A DNA stretch of 64,000 nt, taken from Polydactylus sextarius (lineage: Eukaryota; Chordata; Actinopteri; Polynemidae). The stretch covers positions 6,779,563 to 6,843,562 of the forward strand of contig CM028931.1 in assembly GCA_016801845.1 (NCBI GenBank), written 5' to 3'. Positions 12,989 to 27,900 of the stretch are shown piece after piece. The notes beneath the pieces are model-generated. The model made no database searches and was not told the DNA's origin. It saw only the letters and a program-made list of their open reading frames with translations. The first letter of the stretch is position 1. Each line of letters opens with the position of its first letter. The position numbers and the translations under genes are program-made.

Positions 12989-15900
12989 AAACAGGGAAGA
13001 CCCTACTCCCTGTAGGTTTTATTGCAGACTGCTTTTTCCTATAAATTCTGATTTAACTTTAAACCATCACCGTCGCCTCTTTGCCATGTTGCCTATTCTA
13101 TGCAGTGTATTGATGAGTATAACACTTATTTGCCAACATCATCGCATAGTTATTGAAAGGTAGAAAATGTCAGCATGTTAGCTGCTCTATTCAGTACTTG
13201 GCCTAATGAGCGTTTCTCTTCAGCAATCATCAATTAGTAATGAAGTGGCAAATCATCCTATCAAGCAAAACAAGCACTATGAGTTTGTGGAGGGGAGAAT
13301 GGGGCAAGGCGGGCCACCAGCACACGCACCATGGATTTTACTTTTCTGTATTTACTCGGTTCGTCTTTTTCAGCATTTTTAAGATTTTTTTTTACCAATT
13401 CCATTTTCTCTTTGGCCTCACATCACCTCTTCTCAGTATTCATTTCCCCTGTTCTTTGAGTACATCCTCATGCTCTTCTCAACATGCTGAGAGAGTGAGT
13501 ATGACTACAAAGAGGAGGTGCCGTCATCCAGGAGTATGCATGCGGAGCCATGCTGCTATGAACAGATGACGGCAAAGATTTGAGAACCTTCAGTTGTTTT
13601 GTTTGTCCTTCAGAGGTCACCTGATCATCTGGAGCCTGTTGCCCAACCAGTTCTTAGCACTATCTGTCTTTTACAACTGACGGGATGCAGGAGCACACTA
13701 TGTGTGTAGTCACCAACTGTAAAAGAAAAAGCAGCCACAGTTTACAACACATTGTAAAATTGATGTAATGGCTCTCATGCACTGTTAAATAGCTTTCTTA
13801 CATTACCTGTGAGGTCATCAAGATCATGTAGACATGTACTGTGACAGTGAGAATGGTAATGTTTGCAGAAATGTAAATGGGTTTGAAAACAAATGTGTGG
13901 TTGATTGTCTGTGAAAGCACTGATGTGGACAGATTGCGTAAGCACTTTTCCCTTTTTAACACTGCAGTGGGTGTAAAAGAACTGATGTTGTCTTTCTAAA
14001 TATTCTTTTTTTTTTTTTCTTGACGTGTAACAAATTGGGGCAATTTAACTAAGTTAATTATAGACATTTTGAGCTTTTTCTTTCTGAACTTTTTCTTCAG
14101 CACCTTTTCTTCCTGAAAGTGTTTTCTCTTCTCAAACAAATTTCTGTACTTAAGATAAGTATCACTGATCTGATATTGTGTGAACCCTGATGACGCTAAA
14201 ACTGATTGGTGGCTGAATAAATGGAAGTGACTGGGGAGAAAAACCCAATCCTGTCATAAGACAGATTGAAGCACCTGTCATAAGACAGGTAGACAAGGTG
14301 AACAAGGGGAAGGTTTCAAAATGTTGTAAACTACAAATCCAATTTATTTTTTTAAGACAGAAAACAGAAAATAAATATAAGTGAATGTACACTCAGTCAC
14401 CATTTTATAGTAAGGTACACTCTACCTAAACCCTACTTGCATATTTATAATACTTTTCCTGTGTAACTGAAAGGTAAAGATAGATTTGGCTGGCTGTAGC
14501 ACAGGCCTAAGTAATGAGGGCTCATGGTGCTGTAGATCACTGTAATTATCTCAAACTTGTGGAATATAAAGACCTGATTGCTACCTCATTGTTTTTACTG
14601 CACGGGGAAATAATGGGACTCCTAAGAGCCTGAAACTCCAAACTCTTTTCTCTGCCTACATTGATCTCTGTGCAGCAGTGAAATGGAACAAGAGCATCTG
14701 TTCTGCTGTGACGTGGGAGTGACACCTGACAGTGACACCTGATGGCGGCAACATGGCCATCAGTTCACTGAGAGGGCCAGGGTTGTCACAGGATCTTTGA
14801 TATCCATGATATTAACACTCTAACTTGAGCTGTATAGAATAGAATAGAATAGAATAGAATAGAATAGAATAGAATAGAATAGAATTGAATAGAATAGTCT
14901 TTACTGTCATTGTATTGTGGAGTTACAACGAAAATTGAGGACTATATCTATATGATTTCCAACAAGAGCAGACATAATCAGCCTATTCCTTGCTAGAGAT
15001 ACTAATATCATATATTTAACAATGATGTTATTAAATATATGATATTATATTATACTTAATAAAGTAGAGAAGTGTGCAGAAAAAGACAAAACAAATTGAA
15101 GTGGTTAGTGAATATTGTCACAGGGTTCATCTGATCTGAATTCTCTTTTCTGAGTTACTTGTAGCATCTGTTTATTTAATGTGAAGGAAAATGTTCAGTG
15201 TGACTCTGACTTTTTCACTGTTTTGACAACACCAGCAGGGTGAGGCTGAAGTGGAGATGACAGGGAGGACAGCTGATTGGTGGAAAGTGATGTGACAGAA
15301 GTGAGTCAGTGGTGAATGGCATGACCCGACATCTACTGCAGTTTCTTTTCCAGCTGTTTGACTGTCTGTGTTTTACACAATGAAGTGAGAGGACAATCAC
15401 GATGACACTGGTGCTCCTGAAAAGAGTGAACACCAATGAGTGCTTTTTGTTTTTTCTGAAAAGACACATTTTTTTTTTTTTTTTCTAATTTCACTACAAT
15501 GTCACTAGATAACACAAAATTTTAAAGCAACATTTTAAGCACCTACTGTTGGTCAGTTAGCTGACATGTAAATACATTATACAATACTGCACAACACTTC
15601 TAACAGCTCCCTGTTACAGGAGGGATAATGGTACATGAGGGTAAGTTTAAAGTCTTGAATATGGTCTGTTCCTTACTCCCTTTTTCCTTTTCTAATGATC
15701 ACATTTTGTGAGTTTGTGTAGTTTTGGTGTCACTAGTATTGCTACTGCCTTGCAATGGCAGTCCTCAAGTGGTTGGCTGCCTTAATAGCAAGCTATGAGT
15801 TGGCCAAAACGCAGGGAGCTTAAAGCTCTCAAAAGTAAATTGGAGCAGCAAAAGTCCGACAGGTTGTTAAAGCTACTGTTTTGATGGAGGTGCTACATTT

Positions 15901-18900
15901 TTATTTACTGCACATTTCCACTTGTTTCCATAGTTTTACGACCTCGTCTTGGATGTGACAAACATGTTGCGCTTTGAGCAATGATTTTCAGCCAGAAGGT
16001 CTGTTGTTATATATCCAACAGTTGCAACTTCGAAAACTATTTATCTTATAATGTAGTGATTCACGCTCAACATATGCTCTTCAGTCTGGCACTCAGCTGC
16101 CATCATAGAGGGACTAAGCTTAACATACCATATGAATGGGGCAGATGGCTGCTGGTTAGTTTAGCATGAACCCTGGACTTTCACCACCTTTTTCCTGCTC
16201 GTAAACACTTCACACAGAGGACTCTGCAGCTAATCAGTGATACTGCCATCTCCTACCTCACTTCGCACACAACTTCGCCAAAGTTCCAGGCAATAGATCT
16301 CAATTAGCTGAGAGACAACCAGAGATTTACTATGCAGTGGAAAAAATAACTCAACTCAGTAAGGATGGGAATCAATAAAGAATCATATGTTTTTTTTAGG
16401 ACAGTAGTCTGTAATGTGTTTATCTGATCTGATGGATTATACTTTGCCCTTTAACTCATCACATTCCATTCATTATTTAAACTTTTATATAATAAAAAGG
16501 AAATTCTTCAGGTTCAGTTTAAAATGTCTTTTTTCACAAACATGTTCTTAGCCATTAACATGTTCCTGGATCTGTGTGATTGCTCTAAAGTGTCAGAATT
16601 TGCTCTGTTAACGTGCCTGTGAATAAAACAGTGCAAGTCTTCAGTGGTACAGCTCAATAGATCCTGATTTTCTAATCAGCAACTGGAAACTTAAAGAAAA
16701 CTGTAGCAACACGTTTGCATCACATTTTCTCTGTTTACCTGGTCCTCAATGTTCTGTTAATGTGAAATATATGAGTCTTGAGTCTTAAGTCATAAACTTG
16801 GTTTTCTTCTAATTCTGCCCTGGCTTTGACTTTCAGAGGTGTTTTTAATAAAGGAGAAGTAAATGAGCAGGTTTTTGTCATCAGCATGTCGACAGCATCT
16901 GTCTTTATATGCAACAGCTTTACAACATGTCACTGTGCTAAACTAAAGCCCAGATAAATGAGATCAAGGATAATATTTTTCTTCTTCTGCATCCTCTCTT
17001 TAGCTTCACCTCTTGAGGTTCACTCTCAGGCATGAGTTCAACAAAACAAATGAGTCTCCTATGAATCAGTGGCAACACCTCAGGAAGTAGGAAGCAAATG
17101 TGATAGACAGGAAGCGCTGCAAAGTCCTGCAGGCTCCCAGTGCTCCATTGCTCATGCAGAACAGCAGTATGAGGGAAGAGCTGCAGGTAGCTAGTGATAG
17201 CTACCAAGGCCACAGTATAATCTTTCACCCTTTCAAAAATAGTTTGAGAAGCAAGCTGTCAAAGAGGCTAACCACTGCAGAGCAGACCTTCTGCCTGCTG
17301 TAGAACTTTAACGTCAGCTCACCATGGCATCTAAGGATGGCTCAGCACTGGTGGCAACCAACTCACAGAGTGGTTTTTGTAATCTCATCAGTTGGAAAGT
17401 GAAAGGCAGAAATTACCCCCCTCTCCGTGGGGAACAATGGCCTCCATGGACATTTTAGAAGGAAACAGCTGACATCAACAACTTAAAAGGAAACCCCCTG
17501 TGTGAGTCTCAGCAGCTCATTCTATGGTGTTGCAATTTTGATTAAATGATCATTGATGGGGAGATTCAGTTGGCAATATGAATCATTGAGTGCAGGGTAA
17601 CACTGACTTTCTCTTGGCTATTTGCTCTGAGGCATATTTATGGAGGTGTTAACTCAATTGTGAGAGTGGGGCAATCAAGACAGTCATTTTTCATATGACA
17701 ATCAGTTTAGTACAACATGACAGAAAATTACAAATTACATTTTGTTGATGTCAAATAAATCAGTGTTTTTAAGGTTTAAAGGTGACTTTTGTCATTCAGC
17801 AGCATTAATCCCGTATCTGAGATATGTGGGACTACATGCTGAAAATTGAATGTTAAATGTTGAATGTTAAAACAAACTGTTAAGAGGTTTTCATTGTTGT
17901 CTGATATTTAAGTATCTGTCTTATTGCAGGTCTGAAACGGAGCTACACCTGTGACGTCTGCAGCGTCACATTGAACTCTGTGGCACAGTACCATGCACAT
18001 CTGCAGGGCTCAAAGCACCAAAACAAGTAAGTGGATCCTGCTACTCATCATTGCTGCCATAAGGCCACATACATCACAGAGATAATCATCAAGATGTTCC
18101 ACCTCATCCTTGACATCTTTTTCTCAGTTGTAAACGTTAGCATGAATGCTTCTTTTTGCATGCATGAATGATGGAAGCAAGCTGCAATGCTGAGACACAA
18201 ATTTCAGATGGACTTGAATGGATGGACTAAAATGGATTTGCTGAGATTTAGTTTATGCTGCTGTTACAGCTGACCATGTTAAACACCACTCCTAGGGGGC
18301 GCCCAGATAACTGAGTGGTTATGGTATACCACATTAACGTATATATGCCATGCAGCCGTTCGCCAGTTTGAATCCTGACCCAGACAAGTCTACCTGCATG
18401 TGTTCTTCTCCTTTCCTGTCTCTTGAAACTTCGGCTGCATCTATCATTAAAGACAAAATCCCCAACAAATAATGATAAAAACAAACAAAAAAAACACCAC
18501 TCCTAGGCAGTACATGCTTGGTACTACAGGTGATGTGCTCATTGACTAATTTTTCCAAAAATGGATCGTGAAAAAGAGGTTTCGTCTTATAGTCAGGGTT
18601 GTCTCATATTCGGGTCGATGAGGTATTTGTCTGGTCGGTTCACAAAGATGGCTGTGGCTCTGGAGGTAAACTGAGCCATCCACTAACTGGAAGGTCAGTG
18701 TTACAATTGCATATACAAACTTTACACAGAAAGGGTCTTTCAAACCTAGTACCCAACCTGAGCCCAGGGTTTTTCAAACCCAGTATCCAGGGTCAAACCC
18801 AGTACCTTTTTGGTTTGAAGCAACAGCGCTTCCCACTGCACCAAAGCACATTTTTTTGTTTATTTTTTAAAAGAAACTGAAGCTATTCAACTGAGTACAA

Positions 18901-21900
18901 GTAAGAATAATTAGAACATTTGACTAAGTACAAGATTGAAAATAACAAATATTCTATACAAAGAGTAGTTTGTAAAATACAATTTGTAAAAAATGTACTA
19001 TAAGAAAATAATGGTGTAGACAAATAAAAAGAAATATAGAAACAATATGCAGAAACAAGATATACACGAATTTGTGTTTTTGTTAAAATTATGTTAGTTG
19101 TTACTTGTATTTGAAACTATGCACCTTTGAATTTCATTTACAGAATATCAATTACAGCATTGACCTAAAAAGGCTCACATTGTTTTAGTGCCAGTAAACT
19201 GCTCTAGAGACACTGATCCATTTTCATCTGTAGTTTGCAGTCTACAAGCTAAACAGCAGCTCAGTATAGGGCTCCTCATTGCTTAGATCAACTACAAGAG
19301 GTAAATTGAATGTTGCTGAGGAAGGGAACAAATTAGTGATTCTTGAGAGGTATACTAATGAGAAGTGTGATCGATACTCCTCTAATGACCCAGCTACATG
19401 ACTACAACAACCCTGATGCTTAAACCCTCTGATTTGCTGCAGAAAACTCCAACCTTATGGACTTTGTAATAAAATTTACTAGGTTGGTTTGGCTTCATTC
19501 CAGCCACCCACACACAAACAGCTGTGTTCACCCTTTCTCATTTTCCAGAACCAAAGACAGAGAAAACCTGAAGAAACATTTCCTCTCTCTTTTAATCTCA
19601 TCTTGACAAGGCAGGTTTACTCTGATGCCCCAAACTAGGCAAGCATCTTGTGGGTCTTGACCTCTTCAACCAACCGACCCTTTGTAAGACTTTGATCTTA
19701 AATCACTGTGGTCAAAGTCAGCATGCCAAGCAAGATAATAACAAGCTCCGTGTATGAAGGTTTCATATCCATCCTCATAGGTCATCTTATGGGTGATTAG
19801 TATATTCTGTTACAAAAATAAGACATTTTGGGAGGCTTCAGGGCAAAGAGAAGGACAGACTAACTTGCTGACCTGTTGCCACTTTCCTTGGATCAGTGGT
19901 AGAAAATGAATGAATGAATTCAGAATCTCAGTACTTTAGCTGCCTACAATAATTCTGAGGTTAAACATCCCAGGCATGGTTGAGTTGTAGTGCTGTGGTT
20001 TTAAAGACTAAACATAATTAAATGAAAGGTATTACTATCTACTATCATTACCCATAATGCAAATGGGGAGGCACTCTTTTAATGGTTTGGTACACTGTTG
20101 TAATGTTAATGCCCACTTCAAAGGTGTATGAAGAGAACCCAGACACTCAGTGCAGCAGAGTCAGTGTTGCCTTTTGTTTCCAGTGGCCAACCAAAAGTGT
20201 AAAACAAAATCTCTTGCAGCAAAAATACAATTTCTCAAAGTACCATCTTCTAGAGCGTGTTCTGGGACAGCTGGGTAACATTCAAATTCACATGCATCTT
20301 AGATGTCTTGGAACACAGACCAGTTCTCATAGTACATTCATGACATCTTCCAGCAATGGAACAAGCTCATTCTGCTCAAAGAGCTAAAAGCAGCTGATAT
20401 TCTGATGGCTGCCAAGACATATTTCTCCCTCTTCACATAGATGTTTCCATAACAGTGTGGAAGAAGAACAAGAAACTCTATCTCTAGCACGGATTTACAC
20501 CCCAGCAGGGGAACCATCAATTCATGAAAATGAATTATACAATTATACAAATAAATGCATTATAACAAGGAAAGTGGTGATTTTAAGAAATTTGTTTTGT
20601 ACTGAAAGTGTGACAGAGAATTGGAGATTGTGTCAGTGGTCACATTTACTCCCTAGTCCTCCAGTAGCCTCCCAGTTCCATCTTAGATTATTTGAGATCT
20701 TGAGCATTTTTGTGTTCTGGCTGTTCTGTATAATGAGCTGTCTCTTGTAAATAATGATAGCCAAACTTTTGACCCAATGGATCAACCTGGAGAGACACAG
20801 GTTCTTCCCCTCATATCAGAGGCATACTGTTCATTAATATGGTGACACAGATATTAGCTTGAATTCACTGTAATGTTACTGAGATCATGAGAATTTAATT
20901 GCAACACTGTTAAGTGAGGCCTCCTATTGATTGTCTCCTTGCTTCACGTAAATTGATTTCAAGATTTCCCTTCAGTTTTAGTCAGATTCAATGAACCAGT
21001 GTTTGCATTTTTTATAGGTCCATTTAAAAGTGACCAGCAGACAAATTGCTTGGTAACAGGAGGGTTCCTATCCTGTATTCAATCATCGCTGCTCTTGATA
21101 GGTCAACTCAAGCTGACAGTGTAATTATTGTGCCATCACCTTTTCCCACAGTAGCCATCCATCAAGGGCCACCACATGTGTGTGTGTGTGTTTGTGCGAG
21201 CATGTGTGTGTGTAGTAATGTAGTAATCCTACCTACATGAGCACAGACATGTATGCATATAAACAACATTTATATCTTGCATATCTGTTTATATCTATCT
21301 ATCTATATTTATATATAATTATAGTTTGCCTGATTCCATAAGTTGAGGACTGATGTTGGATGTGGACAACACAATGGAAAGTAAACTAGACATGTAGACA
21401 TCTAACAGAAGTTGCCAAAGTTGCCACTATAACATGGCTTGGATGGTCTTAATGCAACAGAAACACAAAGCACTGCAGAGGCTGACAGGGAAAGTCATAG
21501 TTTTTTTTTTTTGTTTTTTTTTTTTTAGAATTTTAAAACTTAATCCAAAGTACTGAAACAGTTACAATTTTGACCCGATTATAGTACTACATGAAGTCAG
21601 ACAGTCACCTGGTGGTTGCTGTTTATCCTCAGGGGAATGTGAATGTCATTACCAAGTGTCATGGCAGTCTATCCAATAAATGTTGATTTTTCACCCAAAA
21701 TCAAATAACGTCAAGATCATGATGGTACAGATTCCCCCTGGTGGAGAAGGGAATGTCTGTGCAAAATTCAAATTATTGAGATACATCAGGAGCCACTCCA
21801 CAAATGTGACTAAAAATACATAATGGAGGCATTGGTGTTTCATCCTGTGTGGCTTTATGTTATCAGCTCCACATGGTGCTGTGATTGTGGTGATGACGTG

Positions 21901-24900
21901 GTTATGTGTGGGTTGATGTATTCGCTCCAACAGCAGAACATACTGTGATATGTCTTGTATTCAGCCAGTTAAATCCAGTGATTTGTTTTGTCTGATTTAT
22001 TCTGTTTATTGTAGTAGTTGAGTACAATTCTTAGCCCAGACACATCAAACAGAATGTTGTGCAAGAATCTATCTTGGCTCTGTTACTGCAACTTTTTCCC
22101 TTCAGTGACTTCCACTTCATGGTCACAAAAAGAACAAGAGCCCGTGCTCACATCTGCCCACTTTAAGAGCACGTTTTGAAATAACCAACAGCAGCATGAA
22201 GACATATTTGTCCTCCAGGTTCACCCCACTGCTCAACATTTCTTTACAATTGCTCTTCTGCATTTGTTCATTGGCTGAGCCTGGCTGATCTGGGGCTGCT
22301 TCTCACCATAGTCTTTATTTTGATGGACAGCAGATTCTTTATGCATGAAAAAATGCAAGAGTTGATTTACATAAATGAAAAACTACAGGTAGACACATTG
22401 GAAATACCATATTTATTCTGGTTTTTTTATGTCTCACCTCAGCCCTTTGTCAGTGATTCTTCACAACACATGCCTAACCTGACCAAATAACTAATCTGGA
22501 GGAAAAATAGTAAACTTTACCAGGGCAGACTTTAATAGTGAACATCCCAATGGAGACACAAACACTCTGGACCACTGTTGCGAGGTTTGATAGTCTTTAC
22601 CACCTGACAAACTGCGGGACTGTCTGATTGATGATGCATGGTTTATCTTCTCCACACCTACAGGCAAGTAGGTTTAAATCTGCTAAACCTGAGTTGAAGG
22701 CTATAAAAGATGGACCACCAATGCAAGTTTGAAATTACTGGAATACTTCCTCTGCACAAATGGGTGTTTTTGAAGTTACTGCCCTACGGCCCATTGGAAT
22801 AATAGTTTGGGATAGTCAGTTATAAATATGTCCTTCGGAACTTCTGAGAGATGTTGAGCACAGTCTCCAAAGACCCTGCATGAGAACCTATTGTGGCCTG
22901 TGCTGTCACATTGAGTGTGAGCTTGTCTGGTGAGTGTGAGCCTGGTAGCATGAGTGCTATTGGAGTACTCAAAGCTGATGTAGGAGTTAAGGGTGTCAGG
23001 TAGCAATGGACCTACAGGGTATTGTGCATCCTTCTTGTTGTAGTCTGTGATGCATTTAGTGCCCCTCCATATGCTGTGGAGGTTATATGAGGAGAACTGG
23101 CTTTGTACTGTTTGAGTGTAGGTGAATTTTGCCATCTTTATGCCTGCTGACAGGCTAGTTTGGAGTGCTGAAACATTTTCTCTTGCCTTTGAACCAGCAT
23201 AGGTACTTCATCCATTTTGCTGTTCTCAGCTGCTGTGGTCTGCCATGCGCTGTACTGAGCTTTGGTGGAAATGGAATCAGCCTATTTCACTCCAAAATCT
23301 CAGCTAGGCTGTATTTTAATGTAACACTCCCTGCACTTAAACTAGAACTGCTTGAGAAACTGACTGCTGCACTGCTGGAATGTTGCCATCTTGCTTGAGT
23401 GAATATACCTCACACATAGGGATGTGAAAATGTCAAGGTACTACATTAAAAAAATATAAAACTCTTAAAAAAACACTTTTCTGACTTAGTGTGGGGGCTT
23501 TAAAGATCTTGTTGGTGGGGATTTTGTGACTTAACTTTTGACGTAACTTTTTTTTAAACTATATCTTAACCGAAGCTGACTGAAAAATAAATACTGACCT
23601 GCTGCAGATAATATACCGACTGCAGGAAAATCCTGGTCAGATTTTTACTTACCAACAACTAGTATATAATTTACTTATTTATCTCTGTGTGCTCAACATG
23701 GATTCATTATTGTCGTTATCCTTATCAACATTAGAGTGACAGGTAACACATTGCCCTGTGTTTTTTAGACTATTATTTAATGGTGTCAAAGACCACATAA
23801 AAATGCTATATAAATGCAGTCCATTTACCATTTCCAGCCTACAATAATAAATAATAAACAACTAAATTAACAGTGAAATAAAATCCACTTCAGATGCATT
23901 TAATTGAAATGGCTTGTATATGTCGCTTCACAGCTTTGTCCTCATTATGATTAAAACAAGAATTACAGCTTAAGTCAGTGAAAATACAAATGTAATTCTG
24001 AGTGCGGTCATTCATTTTTGTTTTCAGTGAAACAGTAAGAAGTTGCCTCCTGTCTGTCATACTGGGATCTGTCAATAGGCAGATGATGATGATAAACCCT
24101 AAAACCCTGACGGCACAAAATTATATTTACTATTTAATATTAATGTCAACCAATCTATTAATGTAGTCCTACGTATTAGTCTGTGTAGTGATAAGTCTCT
24201 GGATGGCATTATATCCTTCAGTGATTTCCCACCCAGTGACTGTAATTGGCAGCAACACAGCATCAACCAGACGCTCTGAAGTCCTCTTTGTGTCACTGAC
24301 AGGTCTACAGTTGCTTATTAGTGTTCTCTCAGGCATTGAAGTTAATGCAGGGGGCTAGCCGGAGGACCAATCAGTCCCTCGAGACTCCTGCTGCCAATCA
24401 CCATCACTGTTGGTGTGATTCTTCTCTTCAATTTAATGTTTTTCAAACAAATATGCACATACAGACTATCACATCTGTAAAACATAAATGAAGACTCTGT
24501 GAACCTCAACAGTCTGCGGAAAAGGATGTGAGGTTCAGCTAGTAGCATTTATTATATGTGTTGAATACAGGGACTGCTACAGCTGCAGCAGGGCTTCAGC
24601 CTCTGCTGAGAAATAAGCTGCTGCTTTTTCAGACATGGAAACAAAATGTCCATTGGGGCATTTTGGAGCATCAATCAACCATGAGGCGTATACTGTAGCA
24701 CCTCCATCAGGATCTGCATTTCAAAACCAAATCCATCATAACCAGGATGATGTACTCACATGTCAGAGAACTCAGAGAAATGTGGCTCAGCAGTAATTCA
24801 TTCATTTTCAGTCACCTAACATCCCCTGTAGCCTCAGCAATGCTTTCAGACCCAGAATGCTTTCAGACCCATGGACCCACGAAAAAGACTTTGTTGTTGT

Positions 24901-27900
24901 TCTTCAAGTAGATTTTTTGGAGTAGATTAGAGAACTAATCAGACAGTGTATATTTCAGACATTATGAATTATGAACATGAATTTAAAGTGGTTGTAACTG
25001 GTTTAAAGTGACTAGGAAAAGTTAGTGAAGTGAAGTAAGGTGAAGAGGTATTGTTCACTACACATATGGCACTTAAGCTATCCTTAAGTCTGTTTGTATG
25101 AGATGGAATGGATGTGTAGTGTATACCAAAGGGCAAAAGCGAGCCCAACAACAGGGGTGTCGTCCACAAATTTATTGATGGTGTTAGTGGGGTTGGTGGG
25201 GGTGCGGTCGTGAGTGTAGAGAGTATACAGTACTGGGCTCAGCACATATCCTTTGAGTTTTGGGAGTTGTTTTTGTGAGGTGTACCTCATTAAACTGCAT
25301 TGCAAGAATTGTCAATGAAGAAAAATGCAGACAATTCCAAGTGCTCACCTAGAAAACTGATGTTGCCTTATTTCTTTGGACTCCAGAATAACAATCTTCA
25401 TCAACCTTCATCACACAGGAAATGGAGGCAGAGTCAGAGAAGCCTGGTTTCAAAGTGTTTTGAAGTCATCTCATCAATGAGAAGTTGTAGGAACTGACTT
25501 AGAGCACCTGTGATTGTGAGGCTGCTTGTGGGCTAAATACAATATAGAGTTTACAGGTCATTGTCTGCTGAAGCAGACCAATCAGTGCTGACACAGGAAG
25601 AGTTTCCACTGCCCATATTGTCACAGCACTCATCTCTCAAGTAATGAATCTGCGATATACAGCAACACACAGTTGGAGCTCTGCAAATGCCAGGTCATTT
25701 TTATATCTTGCATCCCATTAGCTGCTCAGTGGAGGGATCTTTACAAACCAGTTTATGTGTAAGTGGTAGGTGGGTGTTGTTGACAAGAGCAGCTCCCAGG
25801 CATAACAATGATCACTGGCTGGGTAGGACAAAGACAAAGTAAGTGACAGCGCAGAGAGATCCTTGTGCTTATTATTCAGCCTCATTTCTCCACTCATCAA
25901 GCCCCTAATTAATCCCCCTGTGCTCAGAGAGATAGCTCAGGGAGCCATTTGCTTAGAAAGCCGTTTTCATCCTCCAAGTGGAGCAAGTGTCTGTCAGTTC
26001 ACCTGAATTCTTCCCCTCCACTTATACTGATGGGCTCCTGTTAATACTGAGTGAGACACCAGCCTTCAGTCATTTCAGCTCCCATTATTCATCTTACAGT
26101 AACTACATATTCACTTTGTTCTGTCAGTTGTATTATTGGAAATCATCTGTCTTTGATGAAGGAGACTGGCCCATGTAGGCTATACAATGTTTAGGTTTTG
26201 AGCTAGAGCTTCACAACATTATGATGACCATCTAAAAATAGAAATATACCATTACAACAACAATGACAACCTCCTTGAGCCAACTGTTGTCTGCAAGATC
26301 AAGGCCAAGATCAGTGTCAGTCTATGAAGACTGAAATATCTCACCAACTGCTGAATGGATCACTGTGGTTCTTAGCAGTGGACTCAGTGACTTTGGTGGT
26401 TATCTCATAATTTGTTCTCTGCTGTTATCAACAAACACTGAAGATGCAAAAACATGATGTTCAGCCTGAGCTGTTCTTTGGGCGTTGTGGCAGGGTACAT
26501 CTTCCTGTCACTCTGTGAGCACTCATTGATTTAATTTACCAGCACAGCAGGGCAGTACACAGCCATCCTCAGTCTGTCAGGTTCTCAGTGGACTCCTCAC
26601 TCTGTGGCTGCACATTTCTCTGTTACACTCACAACTGGCAGGAATTAAAACAAATCTCCTACTATCTGTGTTCCTGTCTGCCATTATGATGATTCAAATT
26701 TAGAAAAAAGGGAGTTCAGCATCAAATCTCACACCTTTACTCAGCAGTTGCTGTCTCAAGCAGCGAAGAGCAACACAAAGGGTAACTCTGGTTTGCCACT
26801 GTTTGTATCACTCTATCACAGCATGCTAATCTGCTAGCCCTGGCCTGTTTTATCACTGTAGTGTTTGTGGTCTGCCTTAAAGAAATAGCAGTGAGGACCT
26901 CTTATAAGATTGTGTCTTGCAAACAGAATGATGGGTTAATCACAATCACAATCACATTCAGTGGCAAATACATGTTAGAAATATTACATTTAATGATTTA
27001 ATTAGAAATTTAATATGTACCTACAGCCCTGATAGACCCTAATGTGTAAATTTCTTGACTGCCTTCTTGTGTAATCAAGCACAAAATTTAGTTAGATCCA
27101 ATAGTTTAATACTAATTCTAATAGCACTCATGACTTTAAGTGTTGTTTGATGGATGCAACGCAGACAAACATCAATGCAGTGACAAGAAAAATCTTCAGT
27201 TCCTTCAGTTCCTCTGAGATGGTGATTTATTACCTCACCATGTCTGTTTGTGAAACCTAAAGGTTTCATTGGATGTACACGCAGCCCGAGGTACTCACAA
27301 AGCTTCCTTTGCTCTTGGTGGATTATTAGTTGTGAATATCTTTCCTGCACTCCACTTTGTGCTGAAACAATTTTTGACAGGTGACCTCCCTCAGCACAGA
27401 TGATGCAGACAATCAGAAGCTAACACAGCTGGCAAGAGTGCTGCTATTTATGACGAAGAGAGAAACTTCAAAGGGATTAGAAAATGTCCATGTGGACCAT
27501 AGCTGCAGGATGAGTTATGCAAGAAAATTGCTTCGCTAGAATAATGTGCTGACACAATTTGTCACACGCTGTAGGAATGTGCAAGTTGCAGAATAGCTGT
27601 GGTGACAGAGCTGATGCACTCAGGTGGTGTGGTTTCTCCGGGTCGGTGGAGGTCGTGCAGCTGTGTAACCCATACCGGCTGCACACTGAATTACTTATGA
27701 GACCCTGCTTTGCCTCTAGAGGAAAGCTGGAAGCCTTGATATACAATAGCTTTGACAAATTGTGCTCTTTACTTCAAATCTGTGTGTGTGTGTGTGTGTG
27801 TGTGTGTGCATGTGTGTGTGCGCACAGGGTGGTACAGTGCCAGTGGGATTTAAAGGCTGGGCTCCAGGCCATCTATCATCCCCAGGCTTCTTTAAAAGAC

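Larger units (their letters stand above)
11076..17929 (+). other. zmat4 intron between finger 3 and finger 4 exons
   Basis: This is a GT-AG intron of 6854 bases. It holds an A tract near 12508-12526, a GT microsatellite (12956-12987), a duplicated short palindrome (14251-14288), and a TAGAA microsatellite with a retroelement-like tail (14834-14940). No coding exon is recognisable in the rest. Confidence 0.8.

Noticed and set aside
18296..18491. Possible functional tRNA gene from A- and B-box-like motifs
   Set aside because: The sequence does not fold as a full tRNA, has an A-rich tail and target-site duplication, and recurs at 39.7-39.9 kb, so it is a SINE.
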